A DNA stretch of 7,229 nucleotides from Ruminococcaceae bacterium UBA5579 (GCA_002425305.1 DILZ01000105.1:11890-19118); one strand, 5' to 3'; shown: positions 1 through 6,580, numbered from the stretch's first letter. Translations and numbers: made by a program. The notes: generated by a model from the letters alone, not told the origin.

Positions 1-776
1 GCTCGGTATTCGGAATAGAAACGATAATCCCGCCGATATATCACCGCGAAAACATCTGGCACGGCGTATGCGGAATGTTTGGCGGAATGGGCATTCCGGA
101 GCATCCGGAAAGCATATTCCAGGCGGCGGTGGTCGTGCTGCTGTTCGCGCTGTTTATAGGCGTTGTGTTGATACTTATTTCGATGATCTTCAATATGGTG
201 CTTAAATTAAAGGCGGGCAACAGGGGCGACGCGGTTTTCAGCGTAAACGGCTTGTGCGGTATCGTTCTCTACACGTCGCTGGTAGCAGGACTTGTGTGTC
301 AGCTTTTGTACGGCATACCGGTTATGAACCCTATCTACATTATCGGGCTTATCGCCTTACCGGCTCTGATGATATTCTTCAGAGAGCCTTTAATGAACGC
401 CATCGATCATAAAAAGCCGGAGGAGCCGTTCAAGGTCGGCAACTTCATAATCAGCAATTTCATAGAGCTGTTCGAGGCGGCGATCAGCTTTTTGTCGAAC
501 ACGATGTCGTATCTCAGAGTAGGCGGCTTCGTACTGTCACACGCGGGATTTATGCTTGTTGTGTCACAGCTTGCGGGAGCGTCGACCGACGCTCCGGTGA
601 CTGTCAAAACAATTATCGTTTACATCATTGGAAATATTGTCGTAATGGGTATTGAGGGCTTGCTTGTCGGTATTCAGGTGCTCCGTCTGGAGTTCTATGA
701 GATATTCAGCCGCTTTTACGACGGCGGCGGCAAGGATTTCAAGCCTGTTGAAATTAAGCTGGATTCCGGAATTTGA
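1..776 (+). CDS. ntpI: V-type ATP synthase subunit I (a-subunit), C-terminal part, 5' truncated
   Basis: The reading frame is open from base 3, giving 257 residues of the C-terminal membrane domain; the soluble N-terminal arm lies outside the window. Subunit I is the membrane stator that forms the ion half-channels against the K ring. Counted from the Met at base 75, strongly hydrophobic stretches run at about residues 15-44, 59-80, 84-102, 148-167 and 178-200. Two family hallmarks are visible. One is SYLRVGGFVLSHAGF, whose Arg codon is at 516-518. The other is QVLRLEFYEIFSRFY near the C-terminus, with Arg codons at 684-686 and 711-713. In this family one conserved Arg in each of these two segments faces the ring glutamate. 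The gene ends at TGA 774-776, 19 bases before subunit K. The Met at 75 is internal, not a start, because the frame continues upstream with typical subunit I sequence. Confidence 0.93.
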   Translation, partial: SVFGIETIIPPIYHRENIWHGVCGMFGGMGIPEHPESIFQAAVVVLLFALFIGVVLILISMIFNMVLKLKAGNRGDAVFSVNGLCGIVLYTSLVAGLVCQLLYGIPVMNPIYIIGLIALPALMIFFREPLMNAIDHKKPEEPFKVGNFIISNFIELFEAAISFLSNTMSYLRVGGFVLSHAGFMLVVSQLAGASTDAPVTVKTIIVYIIGNIVVMGIEGLLVGIQVLRLEFYEIFSRFYDGGGKDFKPVEIKLDSGI

Positions 777-781
777 ATTTT

Positions 782-788
782 AGGAGGA
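782..788 (+). promoter_or_regulatory. Strong ribosome binding site of subunit K
   Basis: AGGAGGA lies 7 bases before the ATG at 796. It is a near-perfect Shine-Dalgarno sequence, fitting the need for many K copies per complex. By contrast, F and A, the genes for lower-copy or differently placed subunits, have weak or badly spaced sites. Confidence 0.8.
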
Positions 789-795
789 CATTGTA

Positions 796-1233
796 ATGAA
801 TATGATTTTTATTTTAATTATGCCGCTTATCGCGGTCGCGGCGATAATGCTGCCCCTTTTTATAGGACTTAAGCGTATCCGCGACAAGAAGCCCGTAAAC
901 AGAAAGCGCGCGGTTATAACGAATATCGTTTCGTTTTTCGGTGTGCTGATAGTAACGACGCTGCTGCCCTTGACGGGCGCGTTCGCGGCGTCCGCAGATC
1001 CCGCAGCAGGCGCGGAGGGCATCTCCAACGGACTTAAATATATCGGCGCGGCTCTTTCAACGGGTCTTGGCACGATAGGCACCGGCGTTGCGGTCGGCGG
1101 TGCGGCTCCTGCGGCGATAGGCGCGGTTTCCGAGAACGATAAGGCGTTTTCCAAGGCGCTGATATTCGTTGCTCTGGGCGAAGGCGTTGCTATCTACGGA
1201 CTTCTTATATCTATCCTTATTCTGTTCGGTTGA
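796..1233 (+). CDS. ntpK: V-type ATP synthase subunit K (c-ring proteolipid), variant with extended N-terminus
   Basis: This 145-residue membrane protein forms the rotating ion-carrying ring. Four hydrophobic segments are visible: about residues 4-25, 40-65, 80-101 and 119-144. Residues 80-145 are a standard c-subunit hairpin, with glycine/alanine-rich GTIGTGVAVGGAAPAA, a polar loop (SENDKAF) and the carboxylate helix FVALGEGVAIYG. E129 is the expected ion-binding Glu. The N-terminal half is not a second copy of the hairpin as in Enterococcus NtpK. It is a hydrophobic segment, a basic loop (KRIRDKKPVNRKR), then a helix ending LTGAFAASADP, which resembles a signal peptidase I site. The start is fixed by the AGGAGGA site. 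Similar roughly 140-residue forms are, as I recall, common in Clostridia. Identity is secure; whether the N-terminal half is kept or cleaved is unknown. Confidence 0.92.
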   Translation: MNMIFILIMPLIAVAAIMLPLFIGLKRIRDKKPVNRKRAVITNIVSFFGVLIVTTLLPLTGAFAASADPAAGAEGISNGLKYIGAALSTGLGTIGTGVAVGGAAPAAIGAVSENDKAFSKALIFVALGEGVAIYGLLISILILFG

Positions 1234-1248
1234 TTTTTGGGAAAAGCT

Positions 1249-1557
1249 ATGAAATTCTTTTTGATAAGCGACAATATCGATACGCAGATGGGTATGCGCA
1301 TAGCGGGAATAGAGGGCGTTGTGGCCCACAGCAAGGAGCACGTTCTGAGCGAGCTTGACAAGGCGGCGGAGGACAAGGACGTCGCGGTCATTCTGATGAC
1401 GGAAAAGCTGGTGGAGCTGTGTCACGATAAGGTATACGACATCAAGCTCAACCGCCGCAGACCGCTTATCGTGGAGATACCCGACCGTCACGGAAACAGC
1501 GGGATAAGCGAGTCTATCTCGCGCTATATCGAGGAAGCTATCGGGATAAGTATTTAG
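1249..1557 (+). CDS. atpF: V-type ATP synthase subunit F (central stalk)
   Basis: This 102-residue soluble protein matches the small Rossmann-like subunit F, which binds subunit D in the central shaft. It begins with a beta-strand (MKFFLISDN), then an IAGIEGVVA segment. Next come a charged helix, a hydrophobic strand VAVILMTEK and the family-typical RPLIVEIPDRHG at about residues 71-82, followed by a C-terminal amphipathic helix. Length is normal for the family (about 100). I chose ATG 1249 rather than TTG 1237 because the family normally begins directly with the first strand. A weak GGGA at 1239-1242 sits 6 bases upstream. The gene starts 15 bases after the K stop, so translation is probably coupled to K. 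Position between K and E, instead of after C, is a lineage-specific order. Confidence 0.87.
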   Translation: MKFFLISDNIDTQMGMRIAGIEGVVAHSKEHVLSELDKAAEDKDVAVILMTEKLVELCHDKVYDIKLNRRRPLIVEIPDRHGNSGISESISRYIEEAIGISI

Positions 1558-1564
1558 TTTTATA

Positions 1565-1633
1565 GTCGTTGGTTTTTAGTTGGCACACACGACCGGGAAC
1601 TAACAACTAACTGCTATTCTCTAACAACTAAAC
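1565..1633 (+). repeat. Intergenic repeat and possible hairpin between subunits F and E
   Basis: The 88-base gap between F and E is much longer than the 13-19 base gaps elsewhere in the operon. It holds an exact 11-base direct repeat, CTAACAACTAA, at 1600-1610 and 1621-1631 (21-base period). TTTAGTTG at 1575-1582 is the reverse complement of CAACTAAA at 1625-1632, and its last seven bases also match 1604-1610. The RNA could therefore form either of two mutually exclusive weak hairpins. There is no U-run, so it does not look like a terminator. It resembles low-complexity dispersed intergenic repeats, but function is unknown. Confidence 0.55.
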
Positions 1634-1645
1634 GGGGTGTTTTAT

Positions 1646-2230
1646 ATGGATTTGGAAGCAATGTACGCCGAGAAGGCGGAGATGTTCCGCGCGGCGATAG
1701 ACAAGCAGGCGGACGAGGAAATAGCCCGAAGCACGAAGGAGATACGCTCGAAAAAGAGTGCGGCGGGCAAGGCAAAGGCGGAGCACGCCCTTGCGGAGGC
1801 TTTATCACAGGTGCGCGCGGAGAAGAACGCTTTTGAGATGAAGTTCAAAAAGGAGCTTTCACGCTGCGAGTTTGAAACGACCAAAGCGGTTCGCGCTCAC
1901 AGAAAAAAGCTGATAGACGATTTTTTTGAGGAGCTTCGCGGCGAGCTTATCGAGTTCGCAAAGTCCGAAAAATACGACGATTACCTCAAGCGTTCGCTAG
2001 CCAAGGCGGAAAACGAGCTGGGATCGGAGTTTGTCGTGTTGGCGGCGGCAAAGGACACGGAGCGCTTGAAGAAGCTCACCACCCGCGAGGTCCGCACGGA
2101 GCGCACGATAATGATCGGCGGTATCAGCGCGCTTGACGAGAAAAAGGGCTTGTACGCGGACTATACGCTGGACAGCGCTCTTGAAAGCGAGCGGGAAGCG
2201 TTCACGGATAAACCCGAGCTCAGGCTATAA
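1646..2230 (+). CDS. atpE: V-type ATP synthase subunit E (peripheral stalk)
   Basis: This 194-residue soluble protein has the subunit E layout. A long, highly charged helical N-terminal half (about residues 5-110, rich in Glu, Lys, Ala and Arg) should form a coiled coil. It is followed by a compact C-terminal domain that would bind the top of the A/B head. The C-terminal half contains EFVVLAAAKDTERL and the recognisable IMIGGISALDEKKG turn (about 155-168), followed by DYTLDSALESER, which matches the family's pattern of a GG turn followed by a D-x-TLD-x-x-LE segment. ATG 1646 was chosen over GTG 1637 because GGGGTG at 1634-1639 is then a correctly spaced ribosome binding site and the product starts at the usual place. 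In the complex it pairs with a short helical subunit (H/G), whose gene is not seen here. The sequence is divergent, so the call also rests on context. Confidence 0.83.
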   Translation: MDLEAMYAEKAEMFRAAIDKQADEEIARSTKEIRSKKSAAGKAKAEHALAEALSQVRAEKNAFEMKFKKELSRCEFETTKAVRAHRKKLIDDFFEELRGELIEFAKSEKYDDYLKRSLAKAENELGSEFVVLAAAKDTERLKKLTTREVRTERTIMIGGISALDEKKGLYADYTLDSALESEREAFTDKPELRL

Positions 2231-2243
2231 TTCCACGAAGGGA

Positions 2244-4004
2244 ATGAACACATTGAATAACACGATTTACTCAATAAACGGACCGGTCGTAAAAGCCGCC
2301 GACACGCGCGATTTTTCAATGCTGGAAATGGTGTATGTTGGCGAAAAGCGGCTTATCGGCGAGGTCATTGGAGTTACCGATAAATTCACAACGATACAGG
2401 TATACGAGGACACCGCCGGGCTGAAAATAGGCGAGCCTATCGAAAGCACGGGTCAGCCCGTATGCGCTACGCTGGGACCCGGGATAATCTCGAATATCTT
2501 TGACGGTATCGAGCGTCCGCTGCGCGATATGACGAAGCTCAACGGAGCCTTCGTTGCGGAGGGCAATGCGCTGTTCTCTCTTGACACCGAAAAGAAGTAT
2601 GACGTTACCGTGACCGTAAAGGCCGGCGACAAGCTTAGCGGCGGCGATATCTACTGCACCTGTCCCGAAACCGCGCTTATCACGCACAAATGTATGGTTC
2701 CGCCGAATGTGAGCGGTGAGGTGACGTTCGCGGCGGAGAACGGGCAGTATTGCGTAAATGACACGATCATCAAGCTGAAGCTCGCGGACGGCATGGAAAT
2801 GCCGCTTACAATGGTGCAGAAATGGGCTATCAAGAAAGCGCGTCCTATCGCAAAGCGTCTGCCGATCAACCGTCCGCTTATCACGGGTCAGCGTATCATC
2901 GATACGATAATCCCGATAGCAAAGGGCGGAGCGGCGGCTATCCCCGGAGGCTTCGGTACGGGCAAGACTATGACGCAGCATCAGCTCGCAAAGTGGTGCG
3001 ACGCGGATATTATCGTATATATCGGCTGCGGCGAGCGCGGCAACGAGATGACACAGGTTCTCGAGGAGTTCAGCGAGCTTATCGACCCGAAATCCAACCG
3101 CCCTTTGACGGACAGAACGGTACTTATCGCGAACACCTCAAATATGCCGGTCGCGGCTCGCGAGGCGAGTATCTATACGGGTATAACGCTCGCAGAGTAT
3201 TACCGCGATATGGGTTATCATATAGCGATAATGGCGGACTCCACGTCGCGTTGGGCGGAGGCCCTGCGCGAGATATCGGGACGTCTGGAGGAAATGCCCG
3301 CCGAGGAGGGATTTCCGGCATATCTTCCGAGCCGTTTGTCCGAGTTCTACGAGCGTGCGGGATATGCGGAGAATTTGAACGGCACCGAGGGCAGCGTTAC
3401 GATAATCGGCGCGGTATCGCCGCAAGGCTCGGACTTCTCCGAACCGGTAACGCAGAACACAAAGCGCTTTGTGCGCTGTTTCTGGGCACTCGATAAATCG
3501 CTTGCGTATGCGCGTCACTACCCCGCGATAGATTGGAACCAGAGCTATTCCGAATATGTCGAGGACTTGAGCGGGTTCTACAACGAAAATGTCGGTCTGG
3601 AATTTATGGGCTTGCGTCAGGAGATAGCGAATATACTCCAGGAAGAAACCAAGCTGATGGAGATAGTAAAGCTGATCGGCGCGGACGTTCTGCCCGACGA
3701 CCAAAAGCTCGCTATCGAGACCGCGAGAGTTGTCCGCGTGGGATTTTTGCAGCAGAACGCCTATCACAAGGACGACACTTACGTTCCGCTCGAAAAGCAG
3801 ATGCTGATGATGAAGGTCATCGTGCGGCTGTACAGGAAATCGCTCGACGCACTGAAGAACGGCGTTATGCTGTCGGATGTTCTTGCAACGGGACTGTTTG
3901 AAAAGGCTATCAAGATAAAATATGATATTCCGAATAACAATCTGAAAATGTTTGACGGTTATTTTAAGGAGATCGAAGAAAAAATCGGCGCTTTAAGCGT
4001 TTAA
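2244..4004 (+). CDS. atpA: V-type ATP synthase catalytic subunit A
   Basis: This 586-residue protein is the nucleotide-hydrolysing or -synthesising subunit of the V1/A1 head. In order it has an N-terminal beta-barrel (about 8-75) and the A-specific non-homologous insert (about 110-190). The Walker A loop GGFGTGKT follows at 235-242, then GCGERGNEM (261-269) with the catalytic Glu E264. The Walker B region is [15 protein letters not shown] (329-343), and then comes [11 protein letters not shown] (392-402). A helical C-terminal domain ends the protein. All key residues are intact and length is normal for the family. The start is uncertain. ATG 2244 lies only a base or two from the purine-rich GAAGGGA (2237-2243), too close for a good ribosome binding site, whereas TTG 2253 is at a normal distance and gives a product three residues shorter. 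The frame is open upstream to 2133 but that stretch overlaps subunit E. The gene follows E by 13 bases and precedes B by 13. Confidence 0.97.
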   Translation: MNTLNNTIYSINGPVVKAADTRDFSMLEMVYVGEKRLIGEVIGVTDKFTTIQVYEDTAGLKIGEPIESTGQPVCATLGPGIISNIFDGIERPLRDMTKLNGAFVAEGNALFSLDTEKKYDVTVTVKAGDKLSGGDIYCTCPETALITHKCMVPPNVSGEVTFAAENGQYCVNDTIIKLKLADGMEMPLTMVQKWAIKKARPIAKRLPINRPLITGQRIIDTIIPIAKGGAAAIPGGFGTGKTMTQHQLAKWCDADIIVYIGCGERGNEMTQVLEEFSELIDPKSNRPLTDRTVLIANTSNMPVAAREASIYTGITLAEYYRDMGYHIAIMADSTSRWAEALREISGRLEEMPAEEGFPAYLPSRLSEFYERAGYAENLNGTEGSVTIIGAVSPQGSDFSEPVTQNTKRFVRCFWALDKSLAYARHYPAIDWNQSYSEYVEDLSGFYNENVGLEFMGLRQEIANILQEETKLMEIVKLIGADVLPDDQKLAIETARVVRVGFLQQNAYHKDDTYVPLEKQMLMMKVIVRLYRKSLDALKNGVMLSDVLATGLFEKAIKIKYDIPNNNLKMFDGYFKEIEEKIGALSV

Positions 4005-4010
4005 GGAGGA
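4003..4010 (+). promoter_or_regulatory. Ribosome binding site of subunit B overlapping the subunit A stop
   Basis: AAGGAGGA begins inside the TAA stop codon of subunit A (4002-4004) and ends 7 bases before the ATG at 4018. Ribosomes finishing A are therefore placed directly on the B site, which suits the 3:3 ratio of A and B in the head. Confidence 0.8.
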
Positions 4011-4017
4011 CTATTTT

Positions 4018-5454
4018 ATGAGTTTGCAGTATGTAGGACTGAAAGACATAAACGGTCCTTTGGTTGCGCTTGAGGGCGTTTCGGGCGTTGCTTACGACGA
4101 GATAGCGCGTATTCGCCTGAACGACGGCACGGAGCGTATCGGGCGCGTTGTTGAGCTTGAGGGCGACAGGGCTATATTGCAGGTTTTTGAGGGAACGAAA
4201 GGTATTTCGCTTGAAAACACGCGGACGATTTTCTCGGGAAAGCCCCTGGAGATACCGCTTGCGACGGAAATGCTCGGAAGAGTGTTCAACGGTGCGGGCA
4301 AGCCTATCGATGGATTAGGTGATGTGTTCCCGGAAAAAATGGGCGATGTTAACGGAAAATCGCTGAACCCCGTTGCGAGGCAGTATCCGCGTAACTATAT
4401 CCACACGGGCGTTTCCTCGATAGACGCGCTGATGACGCTGATAAGAGGGCAAAAGCTGCCTATCTTCTCCGGATCGGGTCTGTCGCACAATAAGCTTGCG
4501 GTACAGATAGTAAAGCAAGCGAAGCTCACGGGTGAAGGTTCAAGCGATTTTGCTATCGTATTCGCGGCAATGGGCGTTCAGAACGACGTTGCAAACTACT
4601 TCCGCCGCAGCTTTGAGGAAACGGGCGCGTCGGAGCGTGTATGTATGTTCCTCAACCTTTCGAGCGACCCGATAATAGAACGCTTGCTTACTCCGTTGTG
4701 TGCGCTTACCGCTGCGGAATATCTCGCGTTCGAGAAGAATATGCATATTCTCGTTATTATGACGGATATGACGAGCTATGCCGAGGCTCTGCGCGAGTTC
4801 TCGTCATCAAAGGGCGAGATACCGGGGCGCAAGGGCTATCCGGGCTATTTGTACTCCAACCTCGCGTCGCTGTACGAACGCGCTGGCGTTATAGAGGGAA
4901 GCACGGGTTCGGTAACGCAGATACCGATACTCACGATGCCGAATGACGACATCACCCACCCTATCCCCGACCTTACCGCCTACATCACGGAGGGGCAGAT
5001 AGTTTTCGACCGCGATCTTGATCAGCGCGGCGTTTATCCGGGACTTTCCGTGCTGCTGTCACTGTCGCGTCTGATGAAGGACGGTATCGGCGAGGGCTAC
5101 ACGCGCGCCGACCACGCGGCGGTTTCCAATCAGCTTTTCGCGGCATACGCAAAGGTTCAGGACGCTCGGAGCTTGGCTTCGGTTATCGGCGAGGAGGAGC
5201 TTTCCGATACCGACCGCGCGTATATGCGCTTCGGGCGCTTGTTCGAGGACAACTTCCTCAATCAGGGCTTTGACGAAAACCGCACAATGGACGAAACGCT
5301 TGACCTCGGTTGGGATTTGCTGTGCAGTCTGCCCAAGAGCGAGCTTGACCGTATCGACGAAAAACTTCTCAACGAAAAATACGACCCTGAACGCGCAGCA
5401 AGATTTGGTGACGATACCGTAAAGATCACGACCGATATAGCTAACGAGCTGTGA
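4018..5454 (+). CDS. atpB: V-type ATP synthase regulatory/non-catalytic subunit B
   Basis: This 478-residue protein is the non-catalytic partner that alternates with A in the hexameric head. It has an N-terminal beta-barrel (about 5-75) and the segment [15 protein letters not shown] (85-99). In place of a true Walker A it has the family's degenerate loop [11 protein letters not shown] (151-161), lacking GKT, as expected for B. It then shows [16 protein letters not shown] (246-261) and [16 protein letters not shown] (275-290). The segment [14 protein letters not shown] (347-360) contains R351, the arginine finger that reaches into the catalytic site of A. The C-terminal domain is helical. Length is normal for the family. 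The start is decided by the strong ribosome binding site overlapping the A stop. No key residue is missing. Confidence 0.97.
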   Translation: MSLQYVGLKDINGPLVALEGVSGVAYDEIARIRLNDGTERIGRVVELEGDRAILQVFEGTKGISLENTRTIFSGKPLEIPLATEMLGRVFNGAGKPIDGLGDVFPEKMGDVNGKSLNPVARQYPRNYIHTGVSSIDALMTLIRGQKLPIFSGSGLSHNKLAVQIVKQAKLTGEGSSDFAIVFAAMGVQNDVANYFRRSFEETGASERVCMFLNLSSDPIIERLLTPLCALTAAEYLAFEKNMHILVIMTDMTSYAEALREFSSSKGEIPGRKGYPGYLYSNLASLYERAGVIEGSTGSVTQIPILTMPNDDITHPIPDLTAYITEGQIVFDRDLDQRGVYPGLSVLLSLSRLMKDGIGEGYTRADHAAVSNQLFAAYAKVQDARSLASVIGEEELSDTDRAYMRFGRLFEDNFLNQGFDENRTMDETLDLGWDLLCSLPKSELDRIDEKLLNEKYDPERAARFGDDTVKITTDIANEL

Positions 5455-5467
5455 ACAGGAGAAAATA

Positions 5468-6085
5468 ATGGCTGAACAGATTTTCCCTACCAAGGGCAAT
5501 TTAATAAAGTCAAAACGTCAGTTAAAACAGGCACAGCTGGGATATGAGCTTATGGACAGAAAACGCAACATTCTCGTGCGTGAAATGGTGTCCCTCACCG
5601 ACGAGGCAAAGGAGCTGCGTTCGACTATTGAAAGCACCTATTCCGAGGCTTATAAAGCGTTGGCGTACGCTAACATCACGCTTGGCGTTGTAAATATGCA
5701 CGCAAGCTCCATTCCCGTAGAAAATTCGCTGAAGCTCTCCGTGAGGAGCGTTATGGGCGTGGAGCTTCCGAAGCTAAGCGCGGAGTTTGCACCGGTTGAC
5801 CGTCCCGTTTACGCGCTCAGCAGCACGAACTCCTCGTTTGACTATGCGTACATCTGCTTCAACAAGGCAAAGGAAATAACCGTGCGCCTTGCCGAGGTGG
5901 AGAACAGCATTTACCGTCTTGCGGTTGCGATAAAGAAAACCCAAAAGCGCGCTAACGCGCTGAAAAACATAATGATACCGCGCTTTCAGGAGCAGGTCCA
6001 CTTTATCACCAACGCTCTTGAGGAAAAGGAGCGCGAGGAGTTCTCGCGTCAGAAGGTTATTAAGCGCAGAAAAACGAATATGTAA
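5468..6085 (+). CDS. atpD: V-type ATP synthase subunit D (central rotor shaft)
   Basis: This 205-residue protein is the rotor shaft that turns inside the A3B3 head and connects through F and C to the membrane ring. It is mostly long helix at both ends, forming the antiparallel coiled coil of the shaft. The N-terminal signature is PTKGNLIKSKRQLKQAQLGYELMDRKRN (7-34, described by key residues TKGNL, G25 and RKR). The C-terminal signature is KKTQKRANALKNIMIPRF (156-173), followed by LEEKEREEFSRQKVIK, typical of the family. A globular region (about 70-125) lies between them. AGGAG at 5457-5461 is correctly spaced for ATG 5468, 13 bases after the B stop. It is the last gene of the ATPase operon; hairpins follow immediately. 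Confidence 0.95.
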   Translation: MAEQIFPTKGNLIKSKRQLKQAQLGYELMDRKRNILVREMVSLTDEAKELRSTIESTYSEAYKALAYANITLGVVNMHASSIPVENSLKLSVRSVMGVELPKLSAEFAPVDRPVYALSSTNSSFDYAYICFNKAKEITVRLAEVENSIYRLAVAIKKTQKRANALKNIMIPRFQEQVHFITNALEEKEREEFSRQKVIKRRKTNM

Positions 6086-6088
6086 AGC

Positions 6089-6127
6089 AGGCTCTCTGTG
6101 AAAAGGGGGGCCTTTCGCATTTTGTTA
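6089..6127 (+). terminator. Probable intrinsic terminator of the V-ATPase operon
   Basis: Four bases after the subunit D stop, AGGCTCTCT (6089-6097) can pair along its whole length with GGGGGGCCT (6105-6113) in RNA: nine pairs, several of them G-U, with a 7-base loop. It is followed by TTTCGCATTTTGTT, a broken U-rich tail. Position fits an operon end; the imperfect U tract lowers certainty. Confidence 0.6.
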
Positions 6128-6131
6128 AAAT

Positions 6132-6160
6132 ATACAAAAGTGCCGAGGCGTTTTTGTGTT
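6132..6160. terminator. Second hairpin, possible bidirectional terminator or insulator
   Basis: CAAAAGTGC (6135-6143) pairs with GCGTTTTTG (6148-6156) with two G-U pairs and the loop CGAG. The stem can extend outwards, and GTTAA (6124-6128) also matches TTAAC (6159-6163). The A-run on the left arm and T-run on the right give the usual bidirectional terminator look. It lies 19 bases before the -35 box of the next gene and probably protects that promoter from read-through. Confidence 0.5.
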
Positions 6161-6174
6161 AACTTGCAAAACCC

Positions 6175-6203
6175 TTGACAAACGTGTTTGTTTGATGTAT
6201 AAT
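6175..6203 (+). promoter_or_regulatory. Consensus sigma-A promoter of the comFB-like gene
   Basis: TTGACA at 6175-6180 and TATAAT at 6198-6203 are both perfect consensus hexamers with the optimal 17-base spacer. Transcription should begin near 6210, giving a leader of about 45 bases. A promoter this close to consensus is normally very active unless repressed, which fits the dyad symmetry overlapping it. Confidence 0.9.
6178..6191. promoter_or_regulatory. Operator-like dyad overlapping the -35 box
   Basis: ACAAAC-GT-GTTTGT is a hyphenated inverted repeat with perfect 6-base arms. It starts inside TTGACA and runs into the spacer, where a bound dimeric repressor would block RNA polymerase. Its 10-base core (6180-6189) recurs in inverted orientation at 6227-6236. 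The regulator is not identified. Confidence 0.5.
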
Positions 6204-6226
6204 GTAGGTGGAGTATCATATTCGAA

Positions 6227-6236
6227 AAACACGTTT
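6227..6236. promoter_or_regulatory. Second copy of the operator core in the leader
   Basis: AAACACGTTT is the exact reverse complement of AAACGTGTTT at 6180-6189. Centre-to-centre distance is 47 bases, about four and a half helical turns, with the -10 box and predicted start site between them. Because the first copy is upstream of the likely transcript start, the pair is better explained as DNA sites than as an RNA hairpin. Confidence 0.42.
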
Positions 6237-6242
6237 AACATC

Positions 6243-6250
6243 AAGGAGGA
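6243..6250 (+). promoter_or_regulatory. Ribosome binding site of the comFB-like gene
   Basis: AAGGAGGA places its GGAGG core 5 bases before ATG 6255 and decides the start. The frame is open upstream to 6156, but that stretch crosses the promoter and so cannot be coding in this transcript. Confidence 0.82.
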
Positions 6251-6254
6251 AACT

Positions 6255-6524
6255 ATGGCACTGGTAAATGTAATGGAAGGTATTGTTGATGAAAAGCTGG
6301 CCACAATGCTTAAGGACGAGGATTGCTGCCAATGCGATCGCTGCCTTGAGGATATGAAGGCTATGGCGCTCAATCAGCTGCCGTCAAAGTATGTCAGCAC
6401 GCACAACGGAGAGCTTTTTTCAAAGCTGAACTCGCTTATGCGCCAGAATTCCATTGATATTAATGTCGCGGTTTCTTACGCTATCAAAACCGTGTCCGAG
6501 CGTCCGTCGCACGACAAGAAATGA
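6255..6524 (+). CDS. comFB: ComFB-family protein (late competence development ComFB domain)
   Basis: This 89-residue, probably cytosolic protein matches the ComFB family. It starts with the helix VNVMEGIVDEKLATML, followed by the cysteine cluster DCCQCDRC (C24, C25, C27, C30). The strongly conserved stretch DMKAMALNQLPSKYVS follows at 33-48, then a C-terminal helical part. Bacillus ComFB is encoded with the DNA-uptake genes ComFA and ComFC and is about this length. Its cysteines bind structural zinc, and no essential role in transformation is known. Cyanobacterial ComFB-domain proteins have more recently been described as cyclic dinucleotide receptors, so a signalling role is possible here but is inference. 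The gene is alone, not beside comFA or comFC, and has its own consensus promoter and strong ribosome binding site, so it is expressed separately from the ATPase operon. The family call is firm; the function is not. Confidence 0.87.
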   Translation: MALVNVMEGIVDEKLATMLKDEDCCQCDRCLEDMKAMALNQLPSKYVSTHNGELFSKLNSLMRQNSIDINVAVSYAIKTVSERPSHDKK

Positions 6525-6580
6525 CCAGACGTGCTGCCTTGCATAACGCGTATGCTCGCGATGTGTTCCATATGATCCGG

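Noticed and set aside
1600..1633. CRISPR-like repeat
   Set aside because: There are only two 11-base copies 21 bases apart, with no further units and no cas genes nearby.
2133..2243. N-terminal extension of subunit A by 37 residues
   Set aside because: The stretch overlaps the end of subunit E in another frame, has no suitable ribosome binding site, and does not resemble any A subunit N-terminus.
2316..2981. A 221-codon minus-strand open frame inside subunit A
   Set aside because: It lies antisense to conserved subunit A sequence and is explained by codon bias of the real gene. The same applies to the other long antisense frame in A (3138-3767) and those in B and D.
4468..4500. Broken Walker A loop in subunit B as a sign of an inactivating mutation
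   Set aside because: Loss of the GKT loop is normal in non-catalytic B subunits, and the [11 protein letters not shown] form is the usual family sequence.
6156..6254. N-terminal extension of the ComFB protein by 33 residues
   Set aside because: It runs across the consensus promoter and the AAGGAGGA site. ATG 6255 gives the expected family start and length.
6210..6254. Riboswitch or attenuator in the comFB leader
   Set aside because: The leader is only about 45 bases and shows no stable internal hairpin. The inverted repeat partner at 6180-6189 lies upstream of the likely transcript start, so it cannot pair in the RNA.
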